Origin: Pseudeuparius sepicola
Taxonomy: Eukaryota; Arthropoda; Insecta; Coleoptera; Anthribidae
Assembly: GCA_963920635.1 (NCBI GenBank)
Contig: OY987305.1
Location: 26,312,876-26,376,875 of the forward strand
Length of the DNA stretch: 64,000 nt
Direction: 5' to 3'
Shown: piece after piece, positions 1 through 12,045 of the stretch
Layout of the letters: each line of letters begins with the position of its first letter
Position numbering within the stretch: position 1 is the first letter of the stretch
Notes under the pieces: generated by a model
The model's input: only the letters and a program-made list of their open reading frames with translations
The model's database searches: none
Told to the model about the DNA's origin: nothing
Made by a program: the position numbers and the translations under genes

Positions 1-1640
1 GTTTATGATTTATTTAATCAATAAATTTAACATTAACTGAATTTTTACTGAACCGTTAAACAATATTCCAAAGCACTCTTCGCAACAATGGATAACTAGG
101 CTTATGTTTCCAAGGCTCTCTATGCAAAAACGTAAAATATTAAGGGGCTTACGTTTCCAAGGCATTCTATGCAAAAACGATTAATTTGATATTACGGCAA
201 GAAAAACAAAGTAATGTGTGACATATTATTTTAACCAGAAAAAAATCCTCTTTTCAAGAACGCAAAAATCCAAAATGGCGCTCATAAGAAAAATAAAAGT
301 TGATCGTCATATCTTTGTCCAGGGAGGCGAAAAAAAAATGCGAGGACATATATAGATTCCTTGTAAAAAAGTGCCTTAATAATGTTTAACTTAGAAATGT
401 CCAGAGGCATTCGTTTTCGTTTAAAAAAATAAAAACGAAAACGACAATTTTCAGTTTTTTCGCATTATTTTCAAAATGAAAAGGGGCAGCCAAAATTTCT
501 TTTTACCATGTTACTCGGCATGAAATTCTGCAACTTTGCCCAAATTTAACCGACCTCGTATCTCTTAAGATAACCAAGATCCCCATGCGGTCACCCTGTA
601 TATTGTTGGTTATGAAAATAAATTAAAAGTTCTTAATAGGTATTCTCAATTTAACGTAACACTGGTAGGTAATGCCATAGCAATTAATCTAAAAATGAAA
701 TAATAAAATGTCCTACCTACTATTACAATACAATAAATGCTCAGTGAATACCTAGTATTTACACCCACTTTTGATAACAAACAATACCGCACAACATTCT
801 TCAACATTTTCAGCTGCTGCATATTTCAAGTATGTATTCTCATTTTTTTATTACACATTTTGCGGAGCTGTTGAGTAAACACCTGTTTAGGTAACTTGGT
901 AACACCATATGCATATTCCAATAGAGATGTCATTACTAACGTCGTAACGCTAGCATTTTCATATTTATTTCCATGGGTAACTAGGTCTTATGTCAACCAC
1001 AAATATTACCAATATTTTTTCTCAAATTTTTTAAAGTAAAGCGGGACATTTTGCTTTACACATTTTTACAGATAATTTAATTTTCGAGCTCAAGATAGTC
1101 CAAATTTTACGGTACTCCATACATCAAAACTAATGCCATATATAAATTCTGTCGGTTTTTGCAAACAATTTTCATGTTAAACAATTTGCTATACCTATTT
1201 GGAAAAATAAAAAAGTTACAACAGTTTAAAAATTTAGAATTTTCCGATTTGGGCCATAGTTTTTGTAGATAGCCATGGACGACAATTTTCATCAAGAGAA
1301 AAGAGGGAAGCCCGAAAGGGCTATTGATCACACCTGCCACTAATTTTTTCTGTCAAAAAATAGCCGAGATATTTTCAGTGAGCCACTTATATAAGCCAAC
1401 CCTGACCCTGTATATAGAAAAAATATGGAATTTAAATATGCAAAAAATTATAGTACTGAAAAAATTTAAGCACCTGTGTAGGATTTTGAAACTTGCTTCT
1501 AAAACTTCCCTGATTTCAAGCAACTTTTATATTTTAAGCCACTTATACTTAGTTTATACATTGGTAGAGCGTTTCCGACCTGAAGTTTGTAATCAAACTA
1601 TGATTTCCTCATATAGGAAAAATCAATTTATTAAAAAGAC
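1..1640. other. AT-rich non-coding DNA
   Basis: No coding segment is recognisable. Two imperfect direct repeats, each about 32 bp, lie at about 101-133 and 149-180 (both contain TTTCCAAGG and CTATGCAAAAACG). The motif CACCCTGTA ends at 600 and looks like the right end of a CAGGGTG-type element whose left end I could not find. The open frames at 1107-1340 and 1324-1653 have low-complexity composition and resemble no family I know. Confidence 0.6.
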
Positions 1641-1675
1641 GTTTCGACCTTAATCATGGTCATCATCAGGCTACA
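1630..1675 (-). ncRNA. hammerhead-like ribozyme motif (candidate)
   Basis: Read on the minus strand, CTGATGA (1669-1663) is followed by a 4-5 bp stem, TGACC (1662-1658) pairing with GGTC(G) (1649-1645), around an 8-nt loop, and then GAAAC (1645-1641). This is the order of the conserved hammerhead core: CUGANGA, stem II, GAAA. Hammerheads of this kind occur in Penelope-like and other retroelements. I could not define stems I and III or the cleavage site with confidence, and no reverse transcriptase is seen nearby. This is a motif-level call. Confidence 0.4.
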
Positions 1676-1699
1676 AAATTTACATATAATTAACACAAA

Positions 1700-2439
1700 C
1701 AATAATTGATGGTAAACTACAGAAGTTTAAAACAAATTTTATATAAACTTTATATAAACTAACAGCTTTACAGTTTATAAGTTCACTTCTTAAGATGGTG
1801 GTCATGAAGGCCATAACATGATGCAAACTTTTTAGAAGTGTACACATTGTAAGTGCGAAAAAAGGAGACAGTTTGTACATGAACAACCGGTACACCTTAA
1901 TTTTTTAATTATTGTAACGTGGTACGGTTGAAATCAGAACACTGTAAATCCGTTTCCTTGAGATATTTGGATACTGTTCTGTCATTATTTCGTCAGTCGC
2001 ATTGTATCTAGGTCTGAGCTTGAATCCCTTGTTTGTTGAATGGATTTTTGGTGATTACTACAAAACTCTCAAGAAAATGTTATTACATCATTCAGTTTCG
2101 TCTGACGTCAACTGTACTTAATTGTGGAAATAATTATTCTGGACCACAATTAAGTCTAAATGTCTAAACTAGAAGGCACTAGTTGGTTTCTATAGGCAGT
2201 ACTTTTAACTTAAGAGCACCTATATTGTATGCTTATGCTTACCAAATATAAAAACCCAAAATTAAAACTTGTAGGTATGTACGGCTCGGTATATTCGGTG
2301 ACAATTTGCAACCCCTAAATACCTCGGTCCTGAATATTGAACATTTAAATTATAAATTATAAGTTTTATTTTATTATTTGTAATATTCTATTTATGGCTC
2401 TCTAGGGCTCTCCTGATAAAACACATTCAATTAAATATA
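1700..2439. other. AT-rich non-coding DNA
   Basis: I see nothing recognisable here. The minus-strand open frame 1680-1895 has no family resemblance. Confidence 0.5.
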
Positions 2440-2697
2440 CAGTGACCGTCAGAATATACGCAACTTGCTCTTATACCATTTTTCTGTACGAGGCAAAATA
2501 AGGGTACCTTACTCTTGTGCTGTAGACTGCTGCGTTTAAGTTTTTGACTCCCCCTTGTGTACCGCAATATCTGCATGAAGTTTTTAGTACCCTATTTTGG
2601 TTTCAGGACATGCTTAATACAGCCCCATAGTCGGTTCTTTATTTCAGCCTAAATTTAAAAATAATCCCATATGTAGCGTACATTCTGCCGGTCACTG
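2440..2697. mobile_element. 258 bp MITE, mariner-like
   Basis: The ends form an inverted repeat starting CAGTGACCG and matching at about 20 of the first 22 positions. Both ends are bounded by TA (2438-2439 and 2698-2699), the target duplication of the Tc1/mariner superfamily. There is no coding capacity. It sits one base from the next element, so two insertions used adjacent TA sites. Confidence 0.75.
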
Positions 2698-2701
2698 TAT
2701 A

Positions 2702-3645
2702 CCGGGTGGCCACGGGATGTGGCTCACCCCCAATTTTTCTTTTATTTTTTAAGATAAAAATTTTAAATTTGGTGTACAAGTATTTAATGTAAAGGGGTGT
2801 TTTTGGCATACGTATAGTAAAAATTTTTTATAGGTACTTCCGGTTTTACTGGAAACATCAACCTAAGATTTTTAAATGGAGTGCTCTGTATATTTTTACA
2901 TATTCGGATTCAGCATAAAATTCTATATACCCCACAACATATCTGTCTAATTTTGACAGCTCTGTCAATTTTTATTAAAAAATTTATTTTTGCAACTAGA
3001 AGGCCATGAACTTGCTAAATATACCTAATTTGCTTTCCGTAACCACAGAAAAACTGAAATTGTAACATACAAAAATATTGATATTTTAGAAGTCGTCTTA
3101 CATGTAGAGATTCAATTTTTGAAAAGTACCTACTCCCTTTTTTCGAATAGGACCACTGTGGCTCCTAATGTGTTCATCAATAGGGCCCAATACTATTTTT
3201 TAAACGACTTCAAGAAAGTGGCTATTTAAATTTGCACTGGGGCTGTGATTTTAGAAATCGACCTACCAAATTAGGAACTACAGTAGTCCTATTCGAAAAA
3301 AGTGAGTAGGTATTTTGCAAAAATTGAATCTACATGTATAATGGATTGTAAAATGTCAAATATTTGTGTTTATTAAAATTTCAGTTTTTCTGTGGTTACA
3401 GAAGGCAAATTAGACATATTAAGCAAGTTCACGGCCTTCTAGATGCAAAAATAAAATTTGACTGCTCTCAAAATTTAACAAAAATGTTGTGGTTTACTTA
3501 GAATTTTATGCACAATCCGAATATGTAAAAGTATACCATTCCATTTAAAAATTCAAAGTTGATATTATTTTCGGTAAAACCAGAAATAGAAAAAATGTTA
3601 CTATATGTAAAACAAAAATTCGGGTCACATCCCATGGCCAACTGG
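2702..3645. mobile_element. 944 bp foldback element, TA-flanked
   Basis: The left arm (about 2702-3150) and right arm (about 3285-3645) are inverted copies that differ at many positions and by several indels. Shared landmarks on both arms are GGGATGTG near the ends, the segment around the CAGTTTTTCTGTGG motif, and AGTAGGTA near the loop. Flanking TA dinucleotides are at 2700-2701 and 3646-3647. It has no transposase, so it must have been mobilised in trans, presumably by a Tc1/mariner-type enzyme. The divergence of the arms indicates an old insertion. The open frame 3559-3792 lies mostly in the right arm and is not a gene. Confidence 0.75.
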
Positions 3646-3647
3646 TA

Positions 3648-5353
3648 TAGTCAAAATCTTCTAGCTGGCTCTGCGCATTATATTCCAGTCAACACATCAC
3701 TGGCATACTCCACCACAAAAATATCATTTATTACACTTCCTCCACAAATATTGACAGTTACAGTGGTTTCAGTGTTAGCCTGTTATGTCTAATGTGAGTG
3801 GACTACTTGGTCCTCCACTGCGGCCTATTGTGGCTCACTATTTAGATGGAACCATAATGCCCCATACTTCTGTCCTGATGTAGGAGCTAATCTTGCATGG
3901 TGAGCAGTCATTCAGTTTGTCGGCTACTACCTTGGTCTGACTAAAGATGTATATAGGCAACCCTTGATATAACCTAGATACGCAGAGATGCCGTTGTACC
4001 TCTAAACATATTAAAAAGTCAGATATATCAAAAAGTAGCTGCTTAAATATTTGGGCAAAAGGAAGAACTTCAAATATGTTTTTTTTTTCAATTTTTCTTA
4101 TGGTGCCTTCCAAATGAATCTATTATCTATTAGTCCCATATACAGGGTGGATCACAAATTCATGTCAAAACATTTGAGAATAACTTCTCAAATGACTATT
4201 TAGGAAATAATAAGTAATATTTGTTAAAATTATTGCTTATTTTTGAACAACCTTGTATTGAGTGTTGCGGCATATAAAACAAAACTACTGTTGGTGCTTG
4301 TTACTTGAAGAACGCAATATAGTTGTGTATTATACTTAGCATGTAAGAATTAGTTATATTTATGTATATTTTGTTAAAGTTCTGGAAACGGCTTCGTAGC
4401 ATCCAGGGTTCCGGGCCTGTGGTCAGGGGCTCCTGAATTCCTGTCATCGGTTCTCAGGATTTATAACTTTTATATTTTATTTTGGTTTTATTTCTTTTTT
4501 ACATTTTTTACATTTGATTAGTAGATATATTTTGTTTAGAATAAAGTTAACTTATACTAGTATAATTTTATTTAATACATATAATTGCCATATCATGTAG
4601 GGGCCCGGGGCCCGTTAAGACGCTTGGAACCCAAGTCAGTTGGCGTGTTGCTACGGCGCTGTCTGGAAATTAAAAATTTTAATTGTAAGTATGCGATATA
4701 TAAAATAGTATACATTGCATAAATCGCACAACCTTTCCCAAAGTTCAATAATTTGTCTGAAGGGGGTATACATTCACCAGACACACATAAACACCCTGAG
4801 CTTGTCCCCAGTTGCCACCTGGAGTCTCCCAGAATCAAACTGCCATGGGCCTTCTGTGGGCATTCTTAACCCAGCCGTTATAATTGAAATTAATTACCAA
4901 CTATTTATTTAAATCATTTTTCAAATAACCTAAGCACAAAGCTAACCCTACTAAGGGCTTCTAACTACTAACCGAAAACCAATAAACAAACATTTTTTGT
5001 CCAATGTGAACAAATCAATTTGAATTCTGGCATGAAATAGGTGAAACATCGCATGCGGTAAGTAATCCAATAAGTATGTGCACATTAAACTACAACCTGA
5101 GAAAATAAACTCACACTTACATTGGACATTTTTTGTTTCGTGACATTTGAAGACAAACCATCCATCCTCCGGCTATAAATTCTAGTTGTAAGCTCGCGAG
5201 CCAGTGCAATCACATGCAAACACTAATGTGTCTACTTAAGTAACCACATACATAGTTTTCAATATGTTGTAGGTATTTTGGGATCAACTGATCCATATTT
5301 TTGGCCGATACTGTTGGATCAGAGCTGATACTGGTATAACACTAATCGGTATA
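3648..5353. other. non-coding DNA with an isolated element end
   Basis: A lone TACAGGGTGG terminus lies at 4140-4149 and has no matching partner that I can see. A short GC-rich palindrome (GGGCCCGGGGCCC) lies near 4601-4613. The open frames at 4593-4912 overlap on opposite strands and show no family features. Nothing else is recognisable. Confidence 0.5.
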
Positions 5354-5962
5354 CAGTGTGACCCAAGATAAGTAAAAAAAGGTGTGAAAGACACAATTTC
5401 TTAGTGGAAATTTGACCATTTATGGTCCAGGCCTGCTTTACCAGAAAGTAATTTATAGTATATTTCAGTTTTGAAAAACCAAGGTGATCCTGACTAGTGA
5501 CTTATTATTTTCAGCCTACTTTGAGTTTCAAACTTTTGCAAAAATGTCAATGTAAGCCGATTGATTTAAAAATTGGTACATGGGCATTATTTTTAATTTC
5601 CAATAGTTGTTTTTGTTACTAGAATTGTTCAGCTATAATGTACGGAATAGTGCTTTACAGTGCTAAAAAAATTTATGCTAAAATGTGAAAATCAAAGGCT
5701 GTCCGTTTTTCAAAGACAAATCAAATTTTGTTAGAGGCATAGTTTTTAACTCTGAACAATGTTTCGTTATAAAGTATTTCACTATCTTGAATAGAAAATA
5801 CACATTACCTGCACAGGAAATAAATAAATGCTACTGTGAAGATCCTTAATTTTCAAAACTGAAAAATATGCTAGAATACTTTCTCATTAAGCAGGGCTAG
5901 GACAAATTTAAAATAAGATTTTTTGTTTTTGTATCTCTTATTTTACCTATCTTGAGACACTA
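5354..5962. mobile_element. degenerate foldback element
   Basis: The left end (CAGTGTGACCCAAGATAAG) has an imperfect inverted partner ending near 5962. Inside, a second inverted match surrounds CAGTTTTGAAAA (left about 5466-5480, right about 5835-5855). A TA precedes the left end. The right boundary is approximate because the terminus has diverged. It is non-coding. Confidence 0.5.
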
Positions 5963-6071
5963 CCTATACCGAATAACATGGGAACGACAGGGTGATCATT
6001 TTTAGACACCTGTCCTCTGTTCCTGTAAAATGGTTGGAGATATGTAATATATTATGTTATGGGAGATGATA

Positions 6072-6602
6072 TAGGGTGTCTAAAGGAATAATTTGACCCT
6101 TGTAGCCCCTCATGGAAAAAACAACACTAGGTGTTGCGCCACCAAAGATATTATTTTACACCAACATACCCTTTTTGTCAGTGCCCGGAAGCCCTATTTA
6201 TTTCCGAACATTTTTTTAAAGTCAATTTTATTTACTTTCTTCCATTAAAAAGTTATACCTCCAAACCGTATAAAAATATTACTTTTTGTTGATCGCTATT
6301 GCTATGGATGCCGTAGAGTTTTCGTTAGTCTGCTATATTCCGCAAAATATAATTTTACGTAATATAGCAGACTAAGCACGTATTTAAAAAAAAATATCGA
6401 CTAAATAATATTTGAGAATCGCATAACATCATTTAGCGGTCAAGCACGCTGTATAATGAGGCACACAGCACGCGCTCTTATATCGACCACTGACTGCATT
6501 TTTGTTAAATAAAAATTTGGGCTGACTATATTTTTTTGATTTTTTACATGATTGCCTATAAGTAGACCGAATTTGGGTCAAATTATTCCTTTAGACACCC
6601 TA
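6072..6602. mobile_element. about 530 bp MITE with TAGGGTGTC ends
   Basis: The terminal inverted repeats are about 28 bp and essentially perfect (TAGGGTGTCTAAAGGAATAA and onward). TA lies outside each end, at 6070-6071 and 6603-6604. The near-identical termini suggest a fairly recent insertion. A separate 15 bp perfect hairpin lies inside at 6325-6375. No open frame of note. Confidence 0.75.
6325..6375. repeat. short perfect hairpin
   Basis: TTAGTCTGCTATATT at 6325-6339 is the exact reverse complement of 6361-6375, with a 21 bp loop. It lies inside the 6072-6602 MITE and may be a small nested element or a structural part of it. Confidence 0.6.
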
Positions 6603-7027
6603 TACCATCTATAACATAATTACAGGGTGTTTCTAAATTATGGTGCCAACATAATATGACCGGTAGAAAATGTCATTTTGAACAAAAAGTTTCCTATAAA
6701 CATGGGCCTGAAAATATACCGTAAGAAACTAACAGGGTGATAAAGGTACAGTTTGAAAAACATATTTTTCGCAAAAACTACTACCGTTTTGTGTTATGCA
6801 ATTTAAATGAAACTTGGTGCAGTCCTTTAGTCACTGAAGTGCAACAATGTTCGTTATGTCTCTTTAATTTAACAAGTTTACATGGCATATTTCCCTACAT
6901 TTTCTTAAGAAAAACGAGTCTAAAACGCAAGCAAGAATATTTTGGTACCTTTTGGTTCGGGATGAAGTTCATGGCTAGTTGTAAGTAACTATGAATGCAT
7001 TAGATTTTTCAGTTTCTTCTTTATATA
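6603..7027. other. non-coding DNA with unpaired CAGGGTG ends
   Basis: TACAGGGTGTT starts at 6621 and AACAGGGTGA at about 6730. Both resemble element termini, but no inverted partners are visible. The 83-codon open frame at 6737-6988 begins inside this repeat material and is not recognisable as a gene. Confidence 0.45.
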
Positions 7028-8297
7028 CAGGGTTAACTATCACTTAGTATACAAAATTTTACCACGCGCGCAGGGTGGCTTAAGAAAACAGAAAAATATT
7101 TTTAGATTTTTTTACGATCTTTAAAAAAAGGGTAAAAACCCCTATTTTCCCTGTAAATCTCCGCCTCTAATTAAGTCATCCAATATGGCTTCAGAACGTA
7201 CTGTCAGATTTCCGCGGTGTTGCCGTTGTTTTCAGAAGGATGAAAATACCTTTTTACTCAAACAAATCTCTGTATGCACTCACCCACCATGCATCAACAA
7301 CTTTGGTCCAGTTGATTCCCTCGCTTGAATGTTCACTAATCGTGCCGCTCCCTCGCACACAACACTCCGAGGCTTTTGGCTTGGCGCCGAGTACCGGTCG
7401 CCTGGGGGCCCGGTCGGTCCGCCGTGGCAACACCTCTTGATTTCCTGTATCCGGGGCACATGGCGTCTCCAAATTCTCCACAATTTTCCTTCTCCTGCCT
7501 CGGGCGACGCTCGAGGCTTCTCACTACACTCCAGCTTCCCTTTTCTCCGCCTTTTTAGTCCCAAAAACCACAATAAACGCGAAAGCGGGCTGCTGCCCAT
7601 GTGCCCTTTACTCCACTACTACTGTCTTCCCCTCTTGGCTCTCCCGCGCAAGTCAGGACGCTATGTTGACCAACGCACAAACTGATGTATTCCCCTATCC
7701 CCCTAAACTAAATCAAATAGGTTTCCCAGTGCGTTCACCTAAATTTCAACATATCAGCACTACCCATACAACTTATTGGTATACTGTCGCTATGAAATTT
7801 TTAATTTAATTTAATTTAATTAAGAGTGAATTTGTGCATTGAGGTGAACGGCGGCCTCTTTGAACAGTTATGTAGTGCTTTGCATGTGCAATATGTGCTA
7901 GTGCAGTTGTGTTTTTTGGTTGCCCTTCGGAGTTTTTCTGACGAAGGGATCCTCCTCCGTGGTGATCAGGCTGAGTACCTCGCATCAAACAAAAGGAATG
8001 GCGGAGGGAAACAAGAGGTCCCCAACAGATTTAGAAAATGTGATGAATGTTGTGTTGTGTGACTTTTAATGTGAAAAAGCAAGAAAACAGAAAATGGTGC
8101 AATATGGAATCCTGGAAATGTCAGTAAGGTAGGTGTTTGATAGGCATTCTACATGTTCCTTAGAAAGTAATCGTTTTTAAAAGGAAATTGTAATTTCGTG
8201 GTGAATCCCCGAATAAATCGATAGAAATTTATTTTGGCAAGTCTAATTTTTCTTTATCTGCCATAAAATTTTTTGTACTAAGTGATAGTTAACCCTG
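7028..8297. mobile_element. 1.27 kb TA-flanked element with a GC-rich interior
   Basis: The termini are inverted repeats of about 30 bp (CAGGGTTAACTATCACTTAG on both ends) bounded by TA at 7026-7027 and 8298-8299. The interior differs from its surroundings: 7330-7660 is GC-rich in an AT-rich region and stays open in several frames on both strands. These overlapping frames are a consequence of base composition, and none matches a family I recognise. The plus-strand frame 7826-8062 is likewise unassigned. The element lacks a recognisable transposase, so it is non-autonomous. The GC-rich segment could be captured cargo. Confidence 0.7.
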
Positions 8298-10222
8298 TAT
8301 AGTGGACCATTGGTTCGTTTTGGGGCTTTAAACAAATTTTTCTATTTACATTTTTGCGTACGTTGCAAAATGAGTCAAAAATACAATATCTAGAATTCTC
8401 GCTTTTTCAACTGGTCGAACAGATCATTCCATAATTCCAAAATAGTGTTTATTCTTCTGCATTTCACGTAATGATCTGGGTATTCGATTTTCTTCATGCG
8501 CATGGAAATTTCTTGTTTTCACAAACAAATCTACCTATCAAAATTCTGCTAATATGACACAACTTTGAAATATTGACCGCAAAGAGAATTCATTACCATA
8601 AAAAGAATGTGAAATAAACCGGGTAATTTAAAATATGCGAAATTCTAAACGTCACAAAATGACATACTTTTAACCACAGAATACCCCTTTATAACCTATA
8701 ATAAGCCGTCATTTTTTTCGTCGAGTAGCGCTTCTCCAGTCCGCAAACAACAATGAAATATGACATCATGCTTGGGTCTTTAATATAGTGTAGGTCCAGG
8801 CCATACATTTAAATGAGTTTTTTTTTAATAGTCTCAGTTTTAGTTTGTTACTTTATGTTATTTTGTAGGTAGTTTAGGTACCCACATATAAATAAAAATA
8901 TTTCATTTTTATAAACTTTTCTTAAGAAATTTGTTGTAAAGAAACATCTTGATTTCGGGACCATTTTTCGGGACTAGTATCGGGACTTAAAATTTTGGAC
9001 CAAAGTCCCGAATACCCTTTCGGTCCCGGAATTTGGGAACCCTATTGCTATTTTAAACGCAATTATCAACTTGTGATACACCAATAAAGAGAAATTTAAT
9101 GTTTCAGAAACCAGGTGATTTGATATTATCAAGCAGGATGAAATAAATCATTTAAACATTTCCATGGTCTTGGTCTTGGTCTTGTTTTGGCGATTTCTTT
9201 GCCATCTTAGAAAATCGATAAAATTTATCTAATATGTAATAATATTAATAAAGAAATTGTTTAGCATCAGTAATAAATAAAACCTATTATCGTAATATAC
9301 TATCCTAACTATTTAAATAATTACACTTCAATTTTGACTTTAACTGTTTTATCGGAGAATTTTTTAATGCTAAAGCTAAATTATTGTAATAAATCAGTCC
9401 TTTAAAAAAATCGAATTTTGGGCAAATTTGGAATTTTTTTGGCCCAGGACAAAATTTCCTCTTGTTTGATAGTTATTATGTACTTCTTGAAATTTTGTTA
9501 ATATATTACTAAAATATGGCGCTATTAATTAATTAAAGGAGGCCAGTTTTTAAAAAAAATACTTTACTAATTAGTATATGAGGCATCATCAGAAAGGTAA
9601 ATTTGAGCAGAATTCCAATGTTGAATCAAAATTGTGAAATGCATTTACATTTATGTTATATATTTTATTTTCACCCAGATTTTATTCTATTTACTGTATC
9701 CTCCATTTTGTGAAAACAAGATTCATATGAAAGTGTTTTCTTCCTTTAATGATAGAAAATTGACTGGAAAAGTATTTGAGCATTAGAAAACAAGGTTACT
9801 GCTGGATTGCTAATTGGAAGAACTTTCCAATGACCAGTTATTTGTGGTATTATAACAAATTAAAGTGATCACTTTTGGGGGTGGGGTTCAGAAAAAAATT
9901 GTCCGGCAAAACTAATTGAAACACTAAAAACTCTGCTAAAAACTTAGGCACACAATTGCATTTATAATTTACGGTGTTTTTTCTTAGGTGGGACTCTTCT
10001 CGTGAGCAGTAATTGTGGAAAAAATTTTCATGGGCCACAGTTGTAGTTCATATATGTACATATTATTGAAGTACGAAATGCAAACTAACACTACTAACAT
10101 AGATTTAGTGTGTTGATGGTTTTTTAAATTTTAAATAATATAAAAAAGTTGAAGGTTGTAATGTTGACGTTTCTCTAAAATGCTTCTGATGTCACATTGG
10201 TAACATGAAGTTTGCGCCAGTC
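8298..10222. other. AT-rich non-coding DNA with a possible hAT end
   Basis: At 8950-9045 the motif CGGGAC and its complement are repeated several times, ending in GGGAACCCTA. This resembles the subterminal repeats and terminus of a hAT-type element, but no opposite end is visible. The rest, including the open frame at 9850-10038, shows nothing recognisable. Confidence 0.45.
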
Positions 10223-10623
10223 TATGCCAGGGATGGGAAAATTTCATTGTACTGGATAAAGTGAAAGTTTCATTGGAAAATTGAAATATAAGTGAAATTT
10301 TTGAAAAATTGGAAACTCATTCCTTTGAAACTTTCATTGAAATTTGTGAAAGTTTGGGCAAATTTGTTGAAAATAAAGTATATATGTGTTTGTGTTTGCT
10401 GGGACCAATGAAATAAAAAAAAACTGTTTGCAGCCTTTTTCTTTTCATCCTCAGTCATCTTCTTTTTCTGAAAATTCGAGTTCACCCATATGGCTTTCAT
10501 CATGGTATAGATAATAGGAATCGAATGTAAAATAAAAGGGGACACCATATTTGTGAAAGTTATGAAATATTTCAGAAAATTTTAAAATTTTGAAATGTAT
10601 TTCTCGAAAAGTATGAAACTGTT

Positions 10624-10727
10624 GAGTCATATAATATATGTTGATGCTGATCAATTTACATTAAAATTCTTTGATTCAATTTACAATACTTTTTAATGTC
10701 TCAAATCTGACAATTTTTTTATTATTA
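10624..10727 (+). repeat. direct repeat A flanking the integrase ORF
   Basis: About 104 bp that recur at 11785-11888, 1,161 bp away, with two mismatches seen. The integrase reading frame lies exactly between the two copies. In integrase orientation an internal stretch begins TGTCAG and ends in CA, as LTRs do, but it is far shorter than usual LTRs. Confidence 0.75.
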
Positions 10728-10761
10728 ATATATATAATAAATAAAATAATAACAGCGTAAA

Positions 10762-11719
10762 TTAATTAATTAAAAAAGTAACTTTTTTGGATGTTCCCAG
10801 TTTTGGACAACAAACATCGTTATCTATGTAGGCAGGTTTTACCCTGTCTATTGAAACAGCGACTTCTTCATTTAGTTTTTGAATAAAAAATGTCTTATGT
10901 TTTTTAATTACACGATATGGTCCTTCATATGGCTGTTGTAAACTGCTCGTCTTTTTAGGGATTTTGAGAAAAACATACTCACATGTTTTTAAATCTTCAT
11001 AAACGAAAGGTTTACAATTATTAGACCGAGAATTAGATGATTGAATTAATGAAAATGCATTTCTTAAGTTATTTAACGTATCTGATGGATCTGCATTTGA
11101 AATATACTTTTTATTATCTTTGACAAAAATTTGTTCAGGAATACGGAGTGGTTGACCGTAAGCTAATTCTGCCGAAGAGCATTTGAGGTCTTGCTTAACA
11201 GATGTTCTAAAACCCAGCAATATAATAGGTATTTCTTGACTCCAGTGCTTAGTGTTTTGACGTGCCATTAGAGCAGCTTTTAATTGACGATGAAATCTTT
11301 CCACTAATCCATTACTTTGAGGGTGATAGGTATTGGTATGTATTTTATGAGAACCTAATAATTTTGTTAATTCTTTAAAAACTTTCGACTCGAATTGGGT
11401 ACCTTGATCTGTTGTGATTTGAAGTGGTACACCAAAACGTGAAATGTATTGAGAAAAAAATGTCTGAGCAACTGTTTGTGCTGATATGTTTTTTAACGGG
11501 TAAGCTTCAGGCCATCTTGTAAAATGTTCTACTATTGTTAAAATATGAGTAAATCCATTTGACGGAGGAAATGGTCCGACCAAATCCATATGGATATGCT
11601 CAAATCTAGATTTAGATATTTCAAATTTTCCAAGCGGTGATTTCGTATGGCGTTGTATTTTTGATTTTTGACAATTTTGACACGAAATATATATTGTTGA
11701 TGAAAGATTTTGCCACGAA
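10762..11719 (-). CDS. Ty3/gypsy-type integrase, 5'-truncated but open
   Basis: The frame is open for about 319 codons; the last 275 start at ATG 11589. Upstream of that ATG the same frame carries a CQNCQKSK motif, the CxxC half of the HHCC zinc-binding domain. The catalytic core shows D (residue 2 of the ATG form), D61 in TTDQGTQFES and E97 in GLVERFHRQLK, which is the canonical D,D-35-E spacing. A GPY/F-type segment (EGPYRV) and VKPAYID lie near the C-terminus. Integrase inserts retroelement cDNA into the chromosome. No reverse transcriptase, RNase H or gag is adjacent, and the HH half of the zinc finger is lost. It is therefore a pol fragment, unusual only in having no stops. Confidence 0.85.
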
Positions 11720-11784
11720 TATAGCAGTATAGAAGAGATCGGCCTTTTTGGAATTCAAAAGTTTGCCAATTCCAAAAAAATTTT

Positions 11785-11888
11785 GAATCATATAACATAT
11801 GTTGATGCTGATCAATTTACATTAAAATTCTTTGATTCAATTTACAATACTTTTTAATGTCTCAAATCTGACAATTTTTTTATTATTA
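11785..11888 (+). repeat. direct repeat B flanking the integrase ORF
   Basis: Near-identical partner of 10624-10727 in the same orientation. It lies just upstream of the integrase frame. Confidence 0.75.
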
Positions 11889-12045
11889 TTATTTTTGTTA
11901 CTATGATAATTATAAACTACAGGATATCAAAAATAAACATTGTTGCTACAGAAACATTTAAAAATTGAAAGATTTCAGTGAAAGTTTCATTTTGAGTCTC
12001 CATGAAATATTTCACTCTTGAAACTTTCACTACTTCATATCCCTA

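Larger units (their letters stand above)
10228..12045. mobile_element. possible hAT-like element enclosing an integrase fragment
   Basis: The left end begins near 10228 with CAGGGATGGGAAAA. Near 12045 the sequence ends with ATATCCCTA, an imperfect inverted partner. Motifs of the type GAAAGTTTCATT recur just inside both ends (10265-10360 and 11965-12035). The putative 8 bp target copies match only 5 of 8. The integrase ORF and its flanking repeats lie inside. The call rests on weak ends. Confidence 0.35.

Noticed and set aside
4593..4640. GGGCCCGGGGCCC palindrome as a regulatory site
   Set aside because: Isolated, with no gene or promoter context.
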